From Microbacterium ureisolvens (GTDB lineage: Bacteria; Actinomycetota; Actinomycetes; Actinomycetales; Microbacteriaceae): DNA of 64,000 nt. Below, one piece after another: positions 41,321 through 50,145 of the stretch (positions are counted from its first letter, which is position 1; every line of letters begins with the position of its first letter). The translations under genes were made by a program, and so were the position numbers. The notes beneath the pieces were generated by a model. It did not search any database and was not told where the DNA came from. It worked only from the letters and a program-made list of their open reading frames with translations. The stretch is taken from positions 248,001 to 312,000 of the forward strand of contig NZ_JAEUAX010000004.1 in the NCBI RefSeq assembly GCF_019511645.1, written 5' to 3'.

Positions 41321-42532
41321 CTACTCTGACACGCTCACCCGCACCGCCCGCCGCACGGGCACGCGGGCGAGACGCACCACCATCCACACGAAGAGCGCCA
41401 CGAGCATCGCGTTGCGCACGACCAGGAGCCAGACGGCTGCCGGCCACAGCGTCAGAAGCCAGTCGTAGGCGAACGGGAAGAGCCATTGCGTGAGGGCGAG
41501 GATCACCACCGTGACCACCGCAGGCGGCAGCCATCGGCGCCGATCGATCGCGAGGCCCACGACGACCGGCGCGATCAGCCACGTCATGTACTGCGGCGAC
41601 CCCACCTTGTTCAGCACGATGAAGCCGAGCACCAGCGCGACCGCCAGCGGCGGGAAGAGCGCGACGAAGGACGCGCCGCGCCATGCGTTGACGGCGCCGA
41701 TCGCCGCGATCGTCAGCATCCCGAGCATGAGGACCGGTGTCATCAGCATGATGACGGTGTCGACCGAGGGGCCGGTTATCTGGAACGTGATCAGGTCCGG
41801 GTCATAGAAGATCCGCGCACCGGGCACGCCTGCCAGGGCGAGCAGCAGGTACACGCTGCTCACCGGCGCTTCGATCTGCAGCCCGCGGGAGGTCTGGTCG
41901 CCGACGAACCCGAGCAGGTGCGCCCCGCCTCCGGCGAGCAGCACCGCCACCACGACGACCGCCGAGACCGCCGCCGCACCCCCGACGATCGCGAGCCTGC
42001 GGCGCACCGCGATCACCGCGGCTGCGAGGAGCGCCGCCGGCCACACCTTGATCCATGTGGCGACGGCGAGCAGCACCGAGCCGAGCCAGGGCCGTCCGAC
42101 GAGCCACAGCGAGCCGGCGACGGCGAAGGGCACAGTGACCCCGTCGAGCCGGAACATGCCCACGCCGCCGAGCGCGAGGATCGCCGCCAGCCAGAACCAT
42201 GCGGCGATCATGCGGCCGCGAGAGCTCCCCCGGCCGACGAGCACCGCGAAGGCCGCGGCGTCGAGCAGCGTCACGAGCAGCCCCCAGGCGAGGGTGTAGT
42301 CCACAACGCTGCGGAACGCCCCGACGAGCACGATCGGCAATTGAGCCAGCGGCGGGTAGATCCAGTCCTCGGTGATGCCGGGCAGCGCATCGCCCGTGAG
42401 CATGAGCCCTGCCCACCAGCGATACAGCTGGTCGACATCCCACGAGGCGGCATGGTCGTCGGTGAACCCGAGCCAGATCACGACCGCGTGGACGAGGACG
42501 AACGCGACCCACACCCACGTCCGCCGCAACAC
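41321..42532 (-). CDS. Polytopic GT87-like mannosyltransferase
   Basis: A 403-residue protein with about ten membrane helices and the GT87 (DUF2029) pattern: LGFTDDHAASWDVDQLYRWW in the first outer loop with an Asp pair, ITEDWIYPPLAQLPIVL, LAVATWIKVWPAALL and LNKVGSPQYMTWLIAPVVVG. GT87 enzymes add mannose from polyprenyl-phosphomannose to cell-wall glycans or lipomannan outside the membrane. The specific acceptor is unknown. The start is GTG at 42532, 6 bases after TAGGAT, leaderless. Confidence 0.83.
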   Translation of the reverse strand: MLRRTWVWVAFVLVHAVVIWLGFTDDHAASWDVDQLYRWWAGLMLTGDALPGITEDWIYPPLAQLPIVLVGAFRSVVDYTLAWGLLVTLLDAAAFAVLVGRGSSRGRMIAAWFWLAAILALGGVGMFRLDGVTVPFAVAGSLWLVGRPWLGSVLLAVATWIKVWPAALLAAAVIAVRRRLAIVGGAAAVSAVVVVAVLLAGGGAHLLGFVGDQTSRGLQIEAPVSSVYLLLALAGVPGARIFYDPDLITFQITGPSVDTVIMLMTPVLMLGMLTIAAIGAVNAWRGASFVALFPPLAVALVLGFIVLNKVGSPQYMTWLIAPVVVGLAIDRRRWLPPAVVTVVILALTQWLFPFAYDWLLTLWPAAVWLLVVRNAMLVALFVWMVVRLARVPVRRAVRVSVSE

Positions 42533-42538
42533 CCCTTC

Positions 42539-42544
42539 ATCCTA
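42539..42544 (-). promoter_or_regulatory. -10 element of GT87 gene
   Basis: Minus-strand TAGGAT, then GAAGGG, then GTG. Six-base spacing. Confidence 0.5.
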
Positions 42545-42591
42545 GAGAGCGCCGACGGGCGGCCTGACGCGCACAGGAACGTCGCGTGAAG

Positions 42592-43458
42592 TCAGGCGCG
42601 GGCGAGGGTCTCGGCGACCGCCTGGGGCAGCGCGTCGGCGACGTCCAGCGCCGTGATCGGGCCGTCGCCGAATGGCGCGGAGCTCGGCGCCCCCGCGATG
42701 CTCGCGCCCTGGGCGGCGATCGCGGCCGCCCGCCCGTGCAGCCAGGCGCCGGAGGCGGCGAGAGCCGCGAGGGAGGCGGCATCCGTGTGCCCGTTCTGGG
42801 CCACCGCACCTGCGACGAGTGCTCCGATGACGCCGGCGAGCACGTCGCCCGTCCCCGCGGTCGCAAGCCAGGGCGTGCCCGCCTCGACCGTCGCGGCCCA
42901 GCCGTCCGGCGCGACCACGACCGTCACCGCGCCCTTGAGCAGCACCACCGCTCCCGTCGCCTCAGCGGTCTCGCGCGCGGCGTCGACACGGTCGGCGGGC
43001 GCGTGTGCGAGGCCGAGCGCGGCGCGCAGCCGCGCGTGCTCGCGGTCGTGGGGCGTGAGGATCCGCGGCGCCGTGGCCTCGGCGGCGAGGTCGAGGGCGC
43101 CCGCGTCGACGACGACGGGGTCGGTGTCGGACAGCAGCGCCCGCAGCGCGGCGGTATCGGAGGGAGTGCGGGCCGAGGCATCCGTTCCCGATCCGACCAC
43201 CCAGGCCTGCACGCGTCCGTCGGCGGTCACGGTCTCGGGCCGTCGTGCCAGCACCAGGTCGGCGGCACGGTCGGGTCCGAGGTAGCGCACCATGCCGAGT
43301 CCGGCGCGCCACGCCGCCTCGACCCCGAGCACCGCCGCGCCCGGATACGCCTCCGACCCCGTCCGCATGCCCAGCACGCCTCGGGAATACTTGTCGTCGG
43401 CGGCGGTTGGCCTCCGCAGGGCGCGCGCGGCATCGGCGCGCGTCCACGTCCTCACCAT
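42592..43458 (-). CDS. nnrD: ADP-dependent NAD(P)H-hydrate dehydratase
   Basis: A 288-residue ribokinase-like enzyme that dehydrates the damaged cofactor NAD(P)HX. DDKYSRGVLGMRTGSEAYPG begins the family, WVVGSGTD, VVVDAGALDLAAE, RILTPHDREHARL, VVLLKGAVTVVVAPDG and the hallmark TAGTGDVLAGVIGALVAGA (catalytic Asp) are present. It is the stand-alone NnrD domain; the epimerase domain (NnrE) is not fused. The ATG at 43458 lies 6 bases after TACTGT. Divergent from the Old Yellow Enzyme gene. Confidence 0.93.
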   Translation of the reverse strand: MVRTWTRADAARALRRPTAADDKYSRGVLGMRTGSEAYPGAAVLGVEAAWRAGLGMVRYLGPDRAADLVLARRPETVTADGRVQAWVVGSGTDASARTPSDTAALRALLSDTDPVVVDAGALDLAAEATAPRILTPHDREHARLRAALGLAHAPADRVDAARETAEATGAVVLLKGAVTVVVAPDGWAATVEAGTPWLATAGTGDVLAGVIGALVAGAVAQNGHTDAASLAALAASGAWLHGRAAAIAAQGASIAGAPSSAPFGDGPITALDVADALPQAVAETLARA

Positions 43459-43464
43459 GCGGCC

Positions 43465-43470
43465 ACAGTA
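43465..43470 (-). promoter_or_regulatory. -10 element of nnrD
   Basis: Minus-strand TACTGT, then GGCCGC, then ATG. Six-base spacing. Confidence 0.5.
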
Positions 43471-43499
43471 CCGCGCGCCCGACCCGATCCGGAGACCCG

Positions 43500-44564
43500 A
43501 TGACCCGCCTCTTCACCCCTCTCACCCTGCGCGACGTGACCGTGCGCAACCGCCTGTGGGTCTCGCCCATGTGCCAGTACAGCGCCGTCGACGGCGTGCC
43601 GCAGGAGTGGCACCACACCCACCTCGCGCAGTTCGCGTCGGGAGGTGCGGGGATGGTCGTCGCGGAGGCGACGGCGGTGTCGCCCGAGGGCCGGATCTCC
43701 CCCGAGGACACGGGCCTCTGGAACGACGAGCAGCGTGACGCGTGGACGCCCATCGTCGCGGCGATCCGCAGCCGCGGCGCCGTCGCCGGTGTGCAGCTCG
43801 CGCACGCGGGACGCAAGGCGTCGACGTGGTCGCCGTTCTCGGGGCGCCGGGGATCCGTCCCCGCCGAGGAGGGCGGCTGGACGACCGTCGGCCCGTCCGC
43901 CATCGCGTTCGACGGCTACGCCGAGCCCGTCGCCCTCGACCGTGCCGGAATCGACCGCGTCGTCGAGGACTTCGCGGCGGCCGCCCGCCGCGCGGTCGAG
44001 GCCGGATTCCAGGTGCTCGAGCTGCACGGCGCCCACGGGTACCTGCTGCACCAGTTCCTGTCGCCCCTGTCGAACCTGCGCGACGACGAGTACGACGGCT
44101 CGCTCGAGAACCGCGCGCGACTGCTGCTGCGGGTGCTGGACGCCGTGACGGACGCCGCCCCCGGTGTTCCCGTCATCGTGCGGTTCTCGGCCACCGACTG
44201 GGCGGACGGCGGGTGGAACCCCGACGAGACCGCGACGGTCGCCCGCTGGGCGGCGGAGCGCGGCGCCGACTTCTTCGACATCTCCAGCGGCGGCCTCGTG
44301 GCACACCAGAGGCTCACGACCGGGCCCGGCTACCAGGTGGAGCTCGCTGCGCGCGTGCGGCGCGAGGCCGGCGTGCCGGTCAACGCCGTGGGCATGATCG
44401 ACGACGCGGCGCACGCCGAGCGCGTGCTCGCCGAGGACCTCGCCGACGCCGTCATGGCCGGCCGCGAGTGGCTGCGCGACCCGCACTACGGCTTGCGCGC
44501 CGCATCCGAGCTCGGCGCCGAGATCGACTACTGGCCCGCGCAGTACCTCCGCGCCCGCCTCTGA
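43500..44564 (+). CDS. NADH:flavin oxidoreductase (YqjM-like OYE)
   Basis: A 354-residue FMN-dependent TIM-barrel ene-reductase. RNRLWVSPMCQYSAVDGVPQ (with the YqjM-type Cys), GVQLAHAGRKAST, the substrate His pair in LELHGAHGYLLHQFLSPLSN, RARLLLRVLDAV and FDISSGGLVAHQ are conserved. It reduces alpha,beta-unsaturated carbonyls or quinone-like electrophiles. The ATG at 43500 follows GGAG. Divergently transcribed from nnrD with 41 bases between the starts, so the two promoters must overlap. Confidence 0.93.
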   Translation: MTRLFTPLTLRDVTVRNRLWVSPMCQYSAVDGVPQEWHHTHLAQFASGGAGMVVAEATAVSPEGRISPEDTGLWNDEQRDAWTPIVAAIRSRGAVAGVQLAHAGRKASTWSPFSGRRGSVPAEEGGWTTVGPSAIAFDGYAEPVALDRAGIDRVVEDFAAAARRAVEAGFQVLELHGAHGYLLHQFLSPLSNLRDDEYDGSLENRARLLLRVLDAVTDAAPGVPVIVRFSATDWADGGWNPDETATVARWAAERGADFFDISSGGLVAHQRLTTGPGYQVELAARVRREAGVPVNAVGMIDDAAHAERVLAEDLADAVMAGREWLRDPHYGLRAASELGAEIDYWPAQYLRARL

Positions 44565-44585
44565 CGCGGAGGAGGTTGCCGGGGG

Positions 44586-44651
44586 TTCGGGGCGCTGCGC
44601 GTGCATTCGGGGCGCGCGTCGTGCGCCCCGAGCGTCCGTGTCGCGCCCCGA
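44586..44651. repeat. Cluster of TTCGGGGCGC repeats, direct and inverted
   Basis: TTCGGGGCGC occurs at 44586-44595 and 44606-44615, and its inverted form GCGCCCCGA at 44623-44631 and 44643-44651, downstream of the OYE gene. The copies can pair into nested hairpins. Possibly a REP-like element. Confidence 0.5.
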
Positions 44652-44680
44652 TCCCGAATCACCGACGCTGAAATGCGGTG

Positions 44681-44715
44681 AGCGGATGCTGCGGCCCGGG
44701 GCCGCAGCATCCGCT
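44681..44715. terminator. Bidirectional hairpin terminator
   Basis: Perfect 15-bp arms (AGCGGATGCTGCGGC at 44681-44695, complement at 44701-44715) with a 5-base loop, between the convergent OYE gene and CNNM gene. Another inverted GGATGC pair. Confidence 0.78.
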
Positions 44716-44726
44716 CCTCCCGTCCG

Positions 44727-45785
44727 TCAGAAGCCGCGACGGCGGGTCGCGTCCTGCACCTCGCCGATGAGCTCCTCGATGATGTCCTCGAGGAACAGCA
44801 CGGCGGTGATCTCACCGGCCTCGTTGCGCACCTGGGCGAGGTGGCGTCCTGCCCGGCGCATCACGGCCAGCGCGTCCTCGAGATCGGTCGACTCGAGAAC
44901 CGGCACCATGTGGTGGATGCGCTTGGTCGCGATCGGGAGGGCGACGTCGGTCGCCGCATCCGGTCCCTCCGCGGCGCGGAGGATGTCCTTCAGGTGCACG
45001 TAGCCGAGCGGCAGGCCCGTCCGGTCGACGATCACGTACCGCGAGAAGCCGTGCTTGGCGACCGCGCGCTCGATCTCGTCGGGCGTGGTGACCTCGGGAA
45101 GCGTCACGAGCTGCGACAGCGGCACGGCGATGTCGGCGGCCTTCTTGTCGGTGAACTCGACCGCCGCGGCCACGGTGCCCGACGCGTCGTCGAGCACGCC
45201 CTCGATGCGGGACTGGTTGACGATCGTCGCGACCTCCTCGAGCGTGAAGGTCGAGGCGGCCTCGTCCTTCGGCTCGACGCGGAACAGCCGCACGATGTGG
45301 TTCGCCGTCCAGTTGAGGCTCACGATCACCGGGTGGAAGACCTTCGACACCCACACCAGCGGGGTCGCGAGCATGAGCACCGCGCGGTCGGGCACCGAGA
45401 ACGCGAGGTTCTTCGGCACCATCTCGCCGAACACGACGTGCAGGTACGACACCAGGATCAGCGCCACCGCGAAGGCGACGCCGTCGACCACGGCCTCCGA
45501 CCAGCCGGTGAGGCCCAGCGGCTCGGCCAGCAGATGGTGGATGGCGGGCTCCGACACGTTCAGGATCAGCAGCGAGCAGATCGTGATGCCGAGCTGGCTC
45601 GTCGCGAGCATGAGCGTCGCGTGCTCCATCGCGTACAGCGCGGTCTTCGCGGCGCGCGAACCCTTCTCGGCGAGAGGCTCGATCTGCGAGCGGCGTGCCG
45701 AGATGACGGCGAACTCGGCGCCGACGAAGAAGGCGTTGGCGATGAGGAGCACCACCAGCCAGGCGATTCCGGCCCAGTCGCTCAT
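44727..45785 (-). CDS. CNNM/CorC hemolysin-like protein (second of pair)
   Basis: A 352-residue protein with a DUF21/CNNM transmembrane domain (residues ~1-190; NAFFVGAEFAVISARRSQIE, FGEMVPKNLAFSVPDRAVLM) and a CBS pair (~200-340; IAVPLSQLVTLPEVTTPDEI, AVLFLEDIIEELIGEVQD). These proteins are linked to magnesium or cobalt homeostasis. It lacks the CorC/HlyC C-terminal domain that its upstream partner has. The ATG overlaps that partner's stop by 4 bp, so the two are co-translated and probably heterodimerise. Confidence 0.88.
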   Translation of the reverse strand: MSDWAGIAWLVVLLIANAFFVGAEFAVISARRSQIEPLAEKGSRAAKTALYAMEHATLMLATSQLGITICSLLILNVSEPAIHHLLAEPLGLTGWSEAVVDGVAFAVALILVSYLHVVFGEMVPKNLAFSVPDRAVLMLATPLVWVSKVFHPVIVSLNWTANHIVRLFRVEPKDEAASTFTLEEVATIVNQSRIEGVLDDASGTVAAAVEFTDKKAADIAVPLSQLVTLPEVTTPDEIERAVAKHGFSRYVIVDRTGLPLGYVHLKDILRAAEGPDAATDVALPIATKRIHHMVPVLESTDLEDALAVMRRAGRHLAQVRNEAGEITAVLFLEDIIEELIGEVQDATRRRGF

Positions 45786-47110
45786 CGGCGATCACCCCCC
45801 TCGGTCGCGCCTTCGTGGGGCATCGGCGTGGGAGTGAACCTCACACGGTCGACCCGGCGGCCGTCCATGCGCTGCACCTCGATCGTGCCGTCCTCGATCT
45901 CGAGGCTGTCGCCGACGACCGGGATGCGCTCCAGCACGCTCATGATGTAGCCGCCGACGGTGTCGTACACATCTCCCTCGGGGATGCGGATGCCGGTGCG
46001 GTCGCGCACCTCGTCGGGCCGCAGCTCACCGGGGAAGATCACGGTGTCCTGCACTCGCACGATGCCCGCGCGACGGCGATCGTGCTCGTCGAGCACCTCG
46101 CCGACGATCTCCTCGACGAGGTCCTCGAGGGTGACGACGCCGGCGGTGCCGCCGTACTCGTCGACGACGACGGCCATCTGGTACCCGCGGGCGCGCAGCT
46201 CGGCGACGAGCACATCGAGGTGCACGGCCTCCGGGAAGCGCAGCGGCTCGGTCGCGAGCGCCGCGGCGGGCACATCGGCCCGGCGCTCGCGCGGAACGCC
46301 GACGGCCGCCTTCAGGTGCACGATGCCGGTGATGTCGTCCATGTCCTCGCCGTACACCGGGAACCGGCTGTGGCCGGTGCGGCGGGCGAGCTGGATGACG
46401 TCCTCGGCCGAGTCGTCGGCGGCGAGCGCGTGGATGCTCGGGCGCGGCGTCATGACGTCCGCCGCCGAGAGCCGCGCGAAGGTGAGGCTGCGGTCCAGCA
46501 GCGACGCGGTGTCCTCTTCGAGCACGCCGGCACTCGCCGAGCGGCGGACGAGGCTCGACAGCTCCTCGGCCGTGCGGGCGCCGGAGAGCTCCTCCTTGGG
46601 CTCGATGCCGACGGCCCGCAGCACGCCGTTCGCGCTGCCGTTGAGCACGACGACCGCCGGACGGAACACCGTCGTGAACGCCACCTGGAACGGCATGACG
46701 AGCTTGGCGGTCTGGCGCGGGACGGCCAGTGCGAAGTTCTTCGGCACGAGTTCGCCGAGGATCATCGAGAACACCGTCGCGATCGACACGCCGATGATCG
46801 CGGCGACCGGTCGCGACACCCCGCTGGGGATTCCCCACGCGTCGAACACGGGAGCGAGCAGGTTCGAGATGGCCGGCTCCATCGTGTAACCGGTGAGCAG
46901 GGTCGTCAGGGTGATGCCCAGCTGCGCGCTGGAGAGGTGGGTCGAGGTGATGCGCAGCGCGCTGATCGTCAGCGAGAGCCGGCTTTCGCCGGCTGCCTGA
47001 CGGGCCTCGAGGTCCGCCCGGTCGAGGTTCACGAGCGCGAACTCGCTCGCGACGAACAGGCCGGTGCCGATTGTGAGCAGAAGCCCCACGCCCAACATGA
47101 CGTAATCCAT
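45782..47110 (-). CDS. CNNM/CorC hemolysin-like protein (first of pair)
   Basis: A 442-residue protein with a full CNNM layout: DUF21 membrane domain (~1-190; [40 protein letters not shown]), CBS pair (~210-345; [20 protein letters not shown]) and a C-terminal CorC/HlyC domain (~360-430; [20 protein letters not shown]). Likely magnesium/cobalt transport or its regulation. The ATG at 47110 was chosen over the adjacent GTG at 47113; a GGGGGGAG tract lies upstream. Coupled to the second CNNM gene. The 227-base upstream region holds no recognised riboswitch. Confidence 0.88.
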   Translation of the reverse strand: MDYVMLGVGLLLTIGTGLFVASEFALVNLDRADLEARQAAGESRLSLTISALRITSTHLSSAQLGITLTTLLTGYTMEPAISNLLAPVFDAWGIPSGVSRPVAAIIGVSIATVFSMILGELVPKNFALAVPRQTAKLVMPFQVAFTTVFRPAVVVLNGSANGVLRAVGIEPKEELSGARTAEELSSLVRRSASAGVLEEDTASLLDRSLTFARLSAADVMTPRPSIHALAADDSAEDVIQLARRTGHSRFPVYGEDMDDITGIVHLKAAVGVPRERRADVPAAALATEPLRFPEAVHLDVLVAELRARGYQMAVVVDEYGGTAGVVTLEDLVEEIVGEVLDEHDRRRAGIVRVQDTVIFPGELRPDEVRDRTGIRIPEGDVYDTVGGYIMSVLERIPVVGDSLEIEDGTIEVQRMDGRRVDRVRFTPTPMPHEGATEGGDRR

Positions 47111-47113
47111 CAC

Positions 47114-47340
47114 GCACTCCCCCCTTGCTGCAACCGGCGGTCAGGCCCGTTCATCGGGGTGGTGGGTCGGTGGGGCGATTGTCTGCAACTAGGAGGGTCG
47201 TCCATCGTGCCGCCCATTCTACGACAGGCGCCTGCCCGCGATTCCTGGCGGGCGACGGATGCCGCGCGCCGCGGCATCCGGATCACCCGGCGCTGTCAAC
47301 CCCCTCTGCGGCCGAGCACGGCGGCGCCCAGGCTGTCGGC
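47114..47340. promoter_or_regulatory. Divergent intergenic region
   Basis: Promoters for the CNNM pair (leftward) and YihY gene (rightward) must lie here. GTTGCAG occurs twice on the minus strand, and TGTCAAC (47294-47300) sits 41 bases before the yihY start, resembling the TGTCAAG words at 3.3-4.8 kb. CAGGCT lies 6 bases before the yihY ATG. Confidence 0.35.
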
Positions 47341-48456
47341 ATGACCGACACGAGCGCCGACCGGCAGACAGACCCCCGCAACGCTCCGAGCCCGGAGCAT
47401 CCCGACAAACCGGACAGCCCCCGCGAGATCGAGAAGCGCTCGTGGAAGTACGTCTTCGTGAAGACGGCGCGCGAGTTCTCTGCCGACGAGTGCACCGACA
47501 TCGCCGCCGCGCTGACCTATTACTCCGTGCTCGCGATCTTCCCGGGACTCGTCGCGGTCTTCTCGATCTTCGGCCTGATCGCGCGCAACGGGCAGGCAAC
47601 GGACGCCATCCTGGGGGTCGTCGAGGGTGTCGCCCCGGACGCGGCGGACACGCTCCGCGGTCCGCTGGAGCAGCTGGCGGACTCGCCCGCGGCGGGGTGG
47701 GGACTCGTCCTCGGGCTGCTGCTCGCGATCTGGTCGGCCTCCGGTTACGTCGCGGCGTTCAGCCGCGCGATGAACCGGGTGTACGAGATCCCCGAAGGGC
47801 GCCCGTTCTGGAAGCTGCGGCCGGCACAGCTGCTGATCACGGTGATCGGCGTCGCGCTGATCGTCGTGGCGCTGGTGATCCTCGTCGTGTCGGGACCGGT
47901 GGCCGATGCGGTCGGCGAGGCGCTGGGGCTGGGCGAGGTGGCCACCACCGTCTGGTCGATCGTGAAGTGGCCGGTGCTCGCGTTCATCGTGGTGCTGATG
48001 GTGGCGATCCTCTACTACGCGACGCCCAATGCGAAGCAGCCGAAGTTCCGCTGGATCAGTCTCGGGTCGCTGCTCGCGATCCTCACCCTCGTGGTCGCGT
48101 CGGTGCTGTTCGGCCTGTACGTCGCGAACTTCTCGAACTACGACCGCACCTACGGGTCCCTGGCCGGCGTCATCATCTTCCTGCTGTGGCTGTGGATCGC
48201 GAACATCGCCCTGCTGTTCGGCGCGGAGTTCGACGCCGAGCTCGAGCGTGGCCGACAGCTGCAGGCGGGCATCGCCGCCGAGGAGGACATCCAGCTGCCG
48301 CCGCGCGACACCCGCAAGAGCGACAAGGCCGAGGAGAAGGAACGCAAGGACATCGAGGAGGGGCGGCGGATCCGCGAGCAGCACGACGGCGACGACGACG
48401 CCGGCGACGGCGACCGCGCCGTCGCACGGACACGCGACGCCGGCGAGAAGCGCTGA
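47341..48456 (+). CDS. YihY/BrkB-family membrane protein
   Basis: A 371-residue six-helix protein of the YihY family (formerly RNase BN): SADECTDIAAALTYYSVLAI, FPGLVAVFSIFGLIARNG, WSASGYVAAFSRAMNRVYEI, YYATPNAKQPKFRWISLGS and YGSLAGVIIFLLWLWIANIA. The C-terminal ~70 residues are charged and repetitive (Asp/Glu/Lys/Arg), probably disordered and cytoplasmic. Function is unclear; envelope or transport roles have been proposed. It is not a ribonuclease. Confidence 0.87.
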   Translation: MTDTSADRQTDPRNAPSPEHPDKPDSPREIEKRSWKYVFVKTAREFSADECTDIAAALTYYSVLAIFPGLVAVFSIFGLIARNGQATDAILGVVEGVAPDAADTLRGPLEQLADSPAAGWGLVLGLLLAIWSASGYVAAFSRAMNRVYEIPEGRPFWKLRPAQLLITVIGVALIVVALVILVVSGPVADAVGEALGLGEVATTVWSIVKWPVLAFIVVLMVAILYYATPNAKQPKFRWISLGSLLAILTLVVASVLFGLYVANFSNYDRTYGSLAGVIIFLLWLWIANIALLFGAEFDAELERGRQLQAGIAAEEDIQLPPRDTRKSDKAEEKERKDIEEGRRIREQHDGDDDAGDGDRAVARTRDAGEKR

Positions 48457-48476
48457 CCGGGAGACCCTGAGCGGGG

Positions 48477-48502
48477 CGGATGCCGCGAGGAGGCGGCATC
48501 CG
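48477..48502. terminator. Bidirectional hairpin terminator
   Basis: CGGATGCCGC (48477-48486) pairs perfectly with GCGGCATCCG (48493-48502), loop of 6. Between the convergent yihY-type and guaB1 genes. Inverted GGATGC pair. Confidence 0.68.
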
Positions 48503-48509
48503 TCCTCAC

Positions 48510-49967
48510 CTACCAGCTGACCGGAAGCGCCTTGCCCTCTTCGTAGCCGGCCGCCGACTGCAGGCCGACGCGGGCGCGGTCATGGAACTCGGCGACCGTC
48601 GAGGCGCCGGCGTACGTGAAGGAGGACCGTACGCCCGACGTGATCATGTCGAGCAGGTCCTCGAGTCCGGGCCGGAGCGGGTCGAGGTAGATCTTCGACG
48701 ACGAGATGCCCTCGGCGAAGAGTTCCTTGCGCGCGAGCTCGTACGGGTCGAGCCGGCCGAAGCGCTCGTGCACGGCCTTCGTCGAGGCCATGCCCCACGA
48801 CTCCTTGTAGGCGCGGCCGGCGTCATCCACCTGCAGCTCACCCGGTGCCTCGATGGTCCCTGCGAACCAGGAGCCGATCATGACGGATGCCGCACCCGCC
48901 GCGAGCGCCAGCGCGACGTCGCGCGGGTAGCGGACGCCGCCGTCGGCCCACACGTGCGCGCCCATGATGCGTGCGGCCTCGGCCGTCTCGAGCACCGCGG
49001 AGAACTGCGGGCGGCCGACCGCGGTCATCATGCGGGTGGTGCACATGGCGCCCGGGCCCACGCCGACCTTGAGGATCGTCGCCCCGGCGGTGACGAGGTC
49101 GTGCACGCCCTCGGCGCTGACGATGTTGCCCGCCGCGATCGGGATGCCGAGGTCGAGGTCGGCGACGGCGCGGAGCGCCCGGAGCATGCCCTCCTGGTGG
49201 CCATGCGCGGTGTCGACGACGAGCACGTCGACACCCGCGCCGGCGAGCGCCTGCGCCTTCGCGGCGACGTCGCCGTTGATGCCCACCGCGGCGGCGACGA
49301 TGAGGCGCCCCGACGCGTCGAGCGCAGGCCGGTACAGCGTCGAGCGCAGGGCGCTGCGGCGGGAGAGGGTGCCGACGAGGTGCCCGTGATGCAGCACGCA
49401 GACCGTCTCGGCCTCAGCGGCGACGATCACGTCGAACGCATGGCGAGCGCTCTCGATGTCGTCGGCGTCGACGGATGCTGCGCGCCCGCGCGCCAGGTCG
49501 CCCAGGCGCGCGTCGGGCAGGGCCGTGCCGAGACGGGTGGCCGGGACGACGCCGAGGATGTCGTCGGCGTCGACGTGACCCGTGGACGCGTCGGCGACCA
49601 CGATGCCGTGCCCCTCGGTCGCGGGAAGAAGCCGCGCCGCGTCGGCGACGGTCGCGTCCGGCGGCAGCACGAGCGGCGTGTCCCACGAGACCGGCTGCGC
49701 CTTCACCCAGCGGATCGCGGCGTCGAGCTCCTGCAGCGGCATGTCCTGCGGGAGCACTCCGAGGCCTCCGCGCCGGGCGAGCGTGGCGGCGAGGCGCGCT
49801 CCCGTGACGGAGTTCATGTTCGCCGAGACGAGCGGGAGGGTGGCCGTCGTCCCGTCGCCCGGGGCGAGATCGACGTCGAGCCGGCTCGTGATCGCCGAGC
49901 GCCGCGGGACGAGGAAGACGTCCGAGTAGGTCAGGTCGACGTCGGGGGTTTCGCCGTAGAACTCCAT
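48510..49967 (-). CDS. guaB1: GuaB1-family IMP dehydrogenase-related protein
   Basis: A 485-residue barrel protein with a CBS-like insert (~95-220). TYSDVFLVPRRSAITSRLDV begins it, then LVSANMNSVTGARLAATLAR, VVDTAHGHQEGMLRALRAV, IAAGNIVSAEGVHDLVTAGA, and the catalytic-loop Cys in KVGVGPGAMCTTRMMTAVG. GuaB1 proteins in actinobacteria act as GMP reductase, converting GMP to IMP, not IMP dehydrogenase. The ATG at 49967 follows TAACCT by 8 bases; a TTG at 49976 is less likely. Divergent from kgd. Confidence 0.92.
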   Translation of the reverse strand: MEFYGETPDVDLTYSDVFLVPRRSAITSRLDVDLAPGDGTTATLPLVSANMNSVTGARLAATLARRGGLGVLPQDMPLQELDAAIRWVKAQPVSWDTPLVLPPDATVADAARLLPATEGHGIVVADASTGHVDADDILGVVPATRLGTALPDARLGDLARGRAASVDADDIESARHAFDVIVAAEAETVCVLHHGHLVGTLSRRSALRSTLYRPALDASGRLIVAAAVGINGDVAAKAQALAGAGVDVLVVDTAHGHQEGMLRALRAVADLDLGIPIAAGNIVSAEGVHDLVTAGATILKVGVGPGAMCTTRMMTAVGRPQFSAVLETAEAARIMGAHVWADGGVRYPRDVALALAAGAASVMIGSWFAGTIEAPGELQVDDAGRAYKESWGMASTKAVHERFGRLDPYELARKELFAEGISSSKIYLDPLRPGLEDLLDMITSGVRSSFTYAGASTVAEFHDRARVGLQSAAGYEEGKALPVSW

Positions 49968-50145
49968 GACCGCCAAGGTTAGTGACAGTTCCTGTGCGGA
50001 TAATCATGCGGGTTCTTTCAGGTTCGCGCAGGGCTGAGACCGGAACGGCCCTCGCAGACTGAGCTAGGCTTAACCGTCGTGTGTGAGGGCGTTTCGCGCC
50101 CCCCGCGCATCCCAGAACTTCACCGATGAAAGCAGGCGATTCAGC

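Noticed and set aside
41267..41330. TPP riboswitch before the thiamine-binding protein gene
   Set aside because: CTGAGA and the other conserved blocks are missing, and the leader is too short.
47114..47340. Magnesium riboswitch before the CNNM pair
   Set aside because: I could not draw the three-helix M-box fold; only short repeats of GTTGCAG are present.
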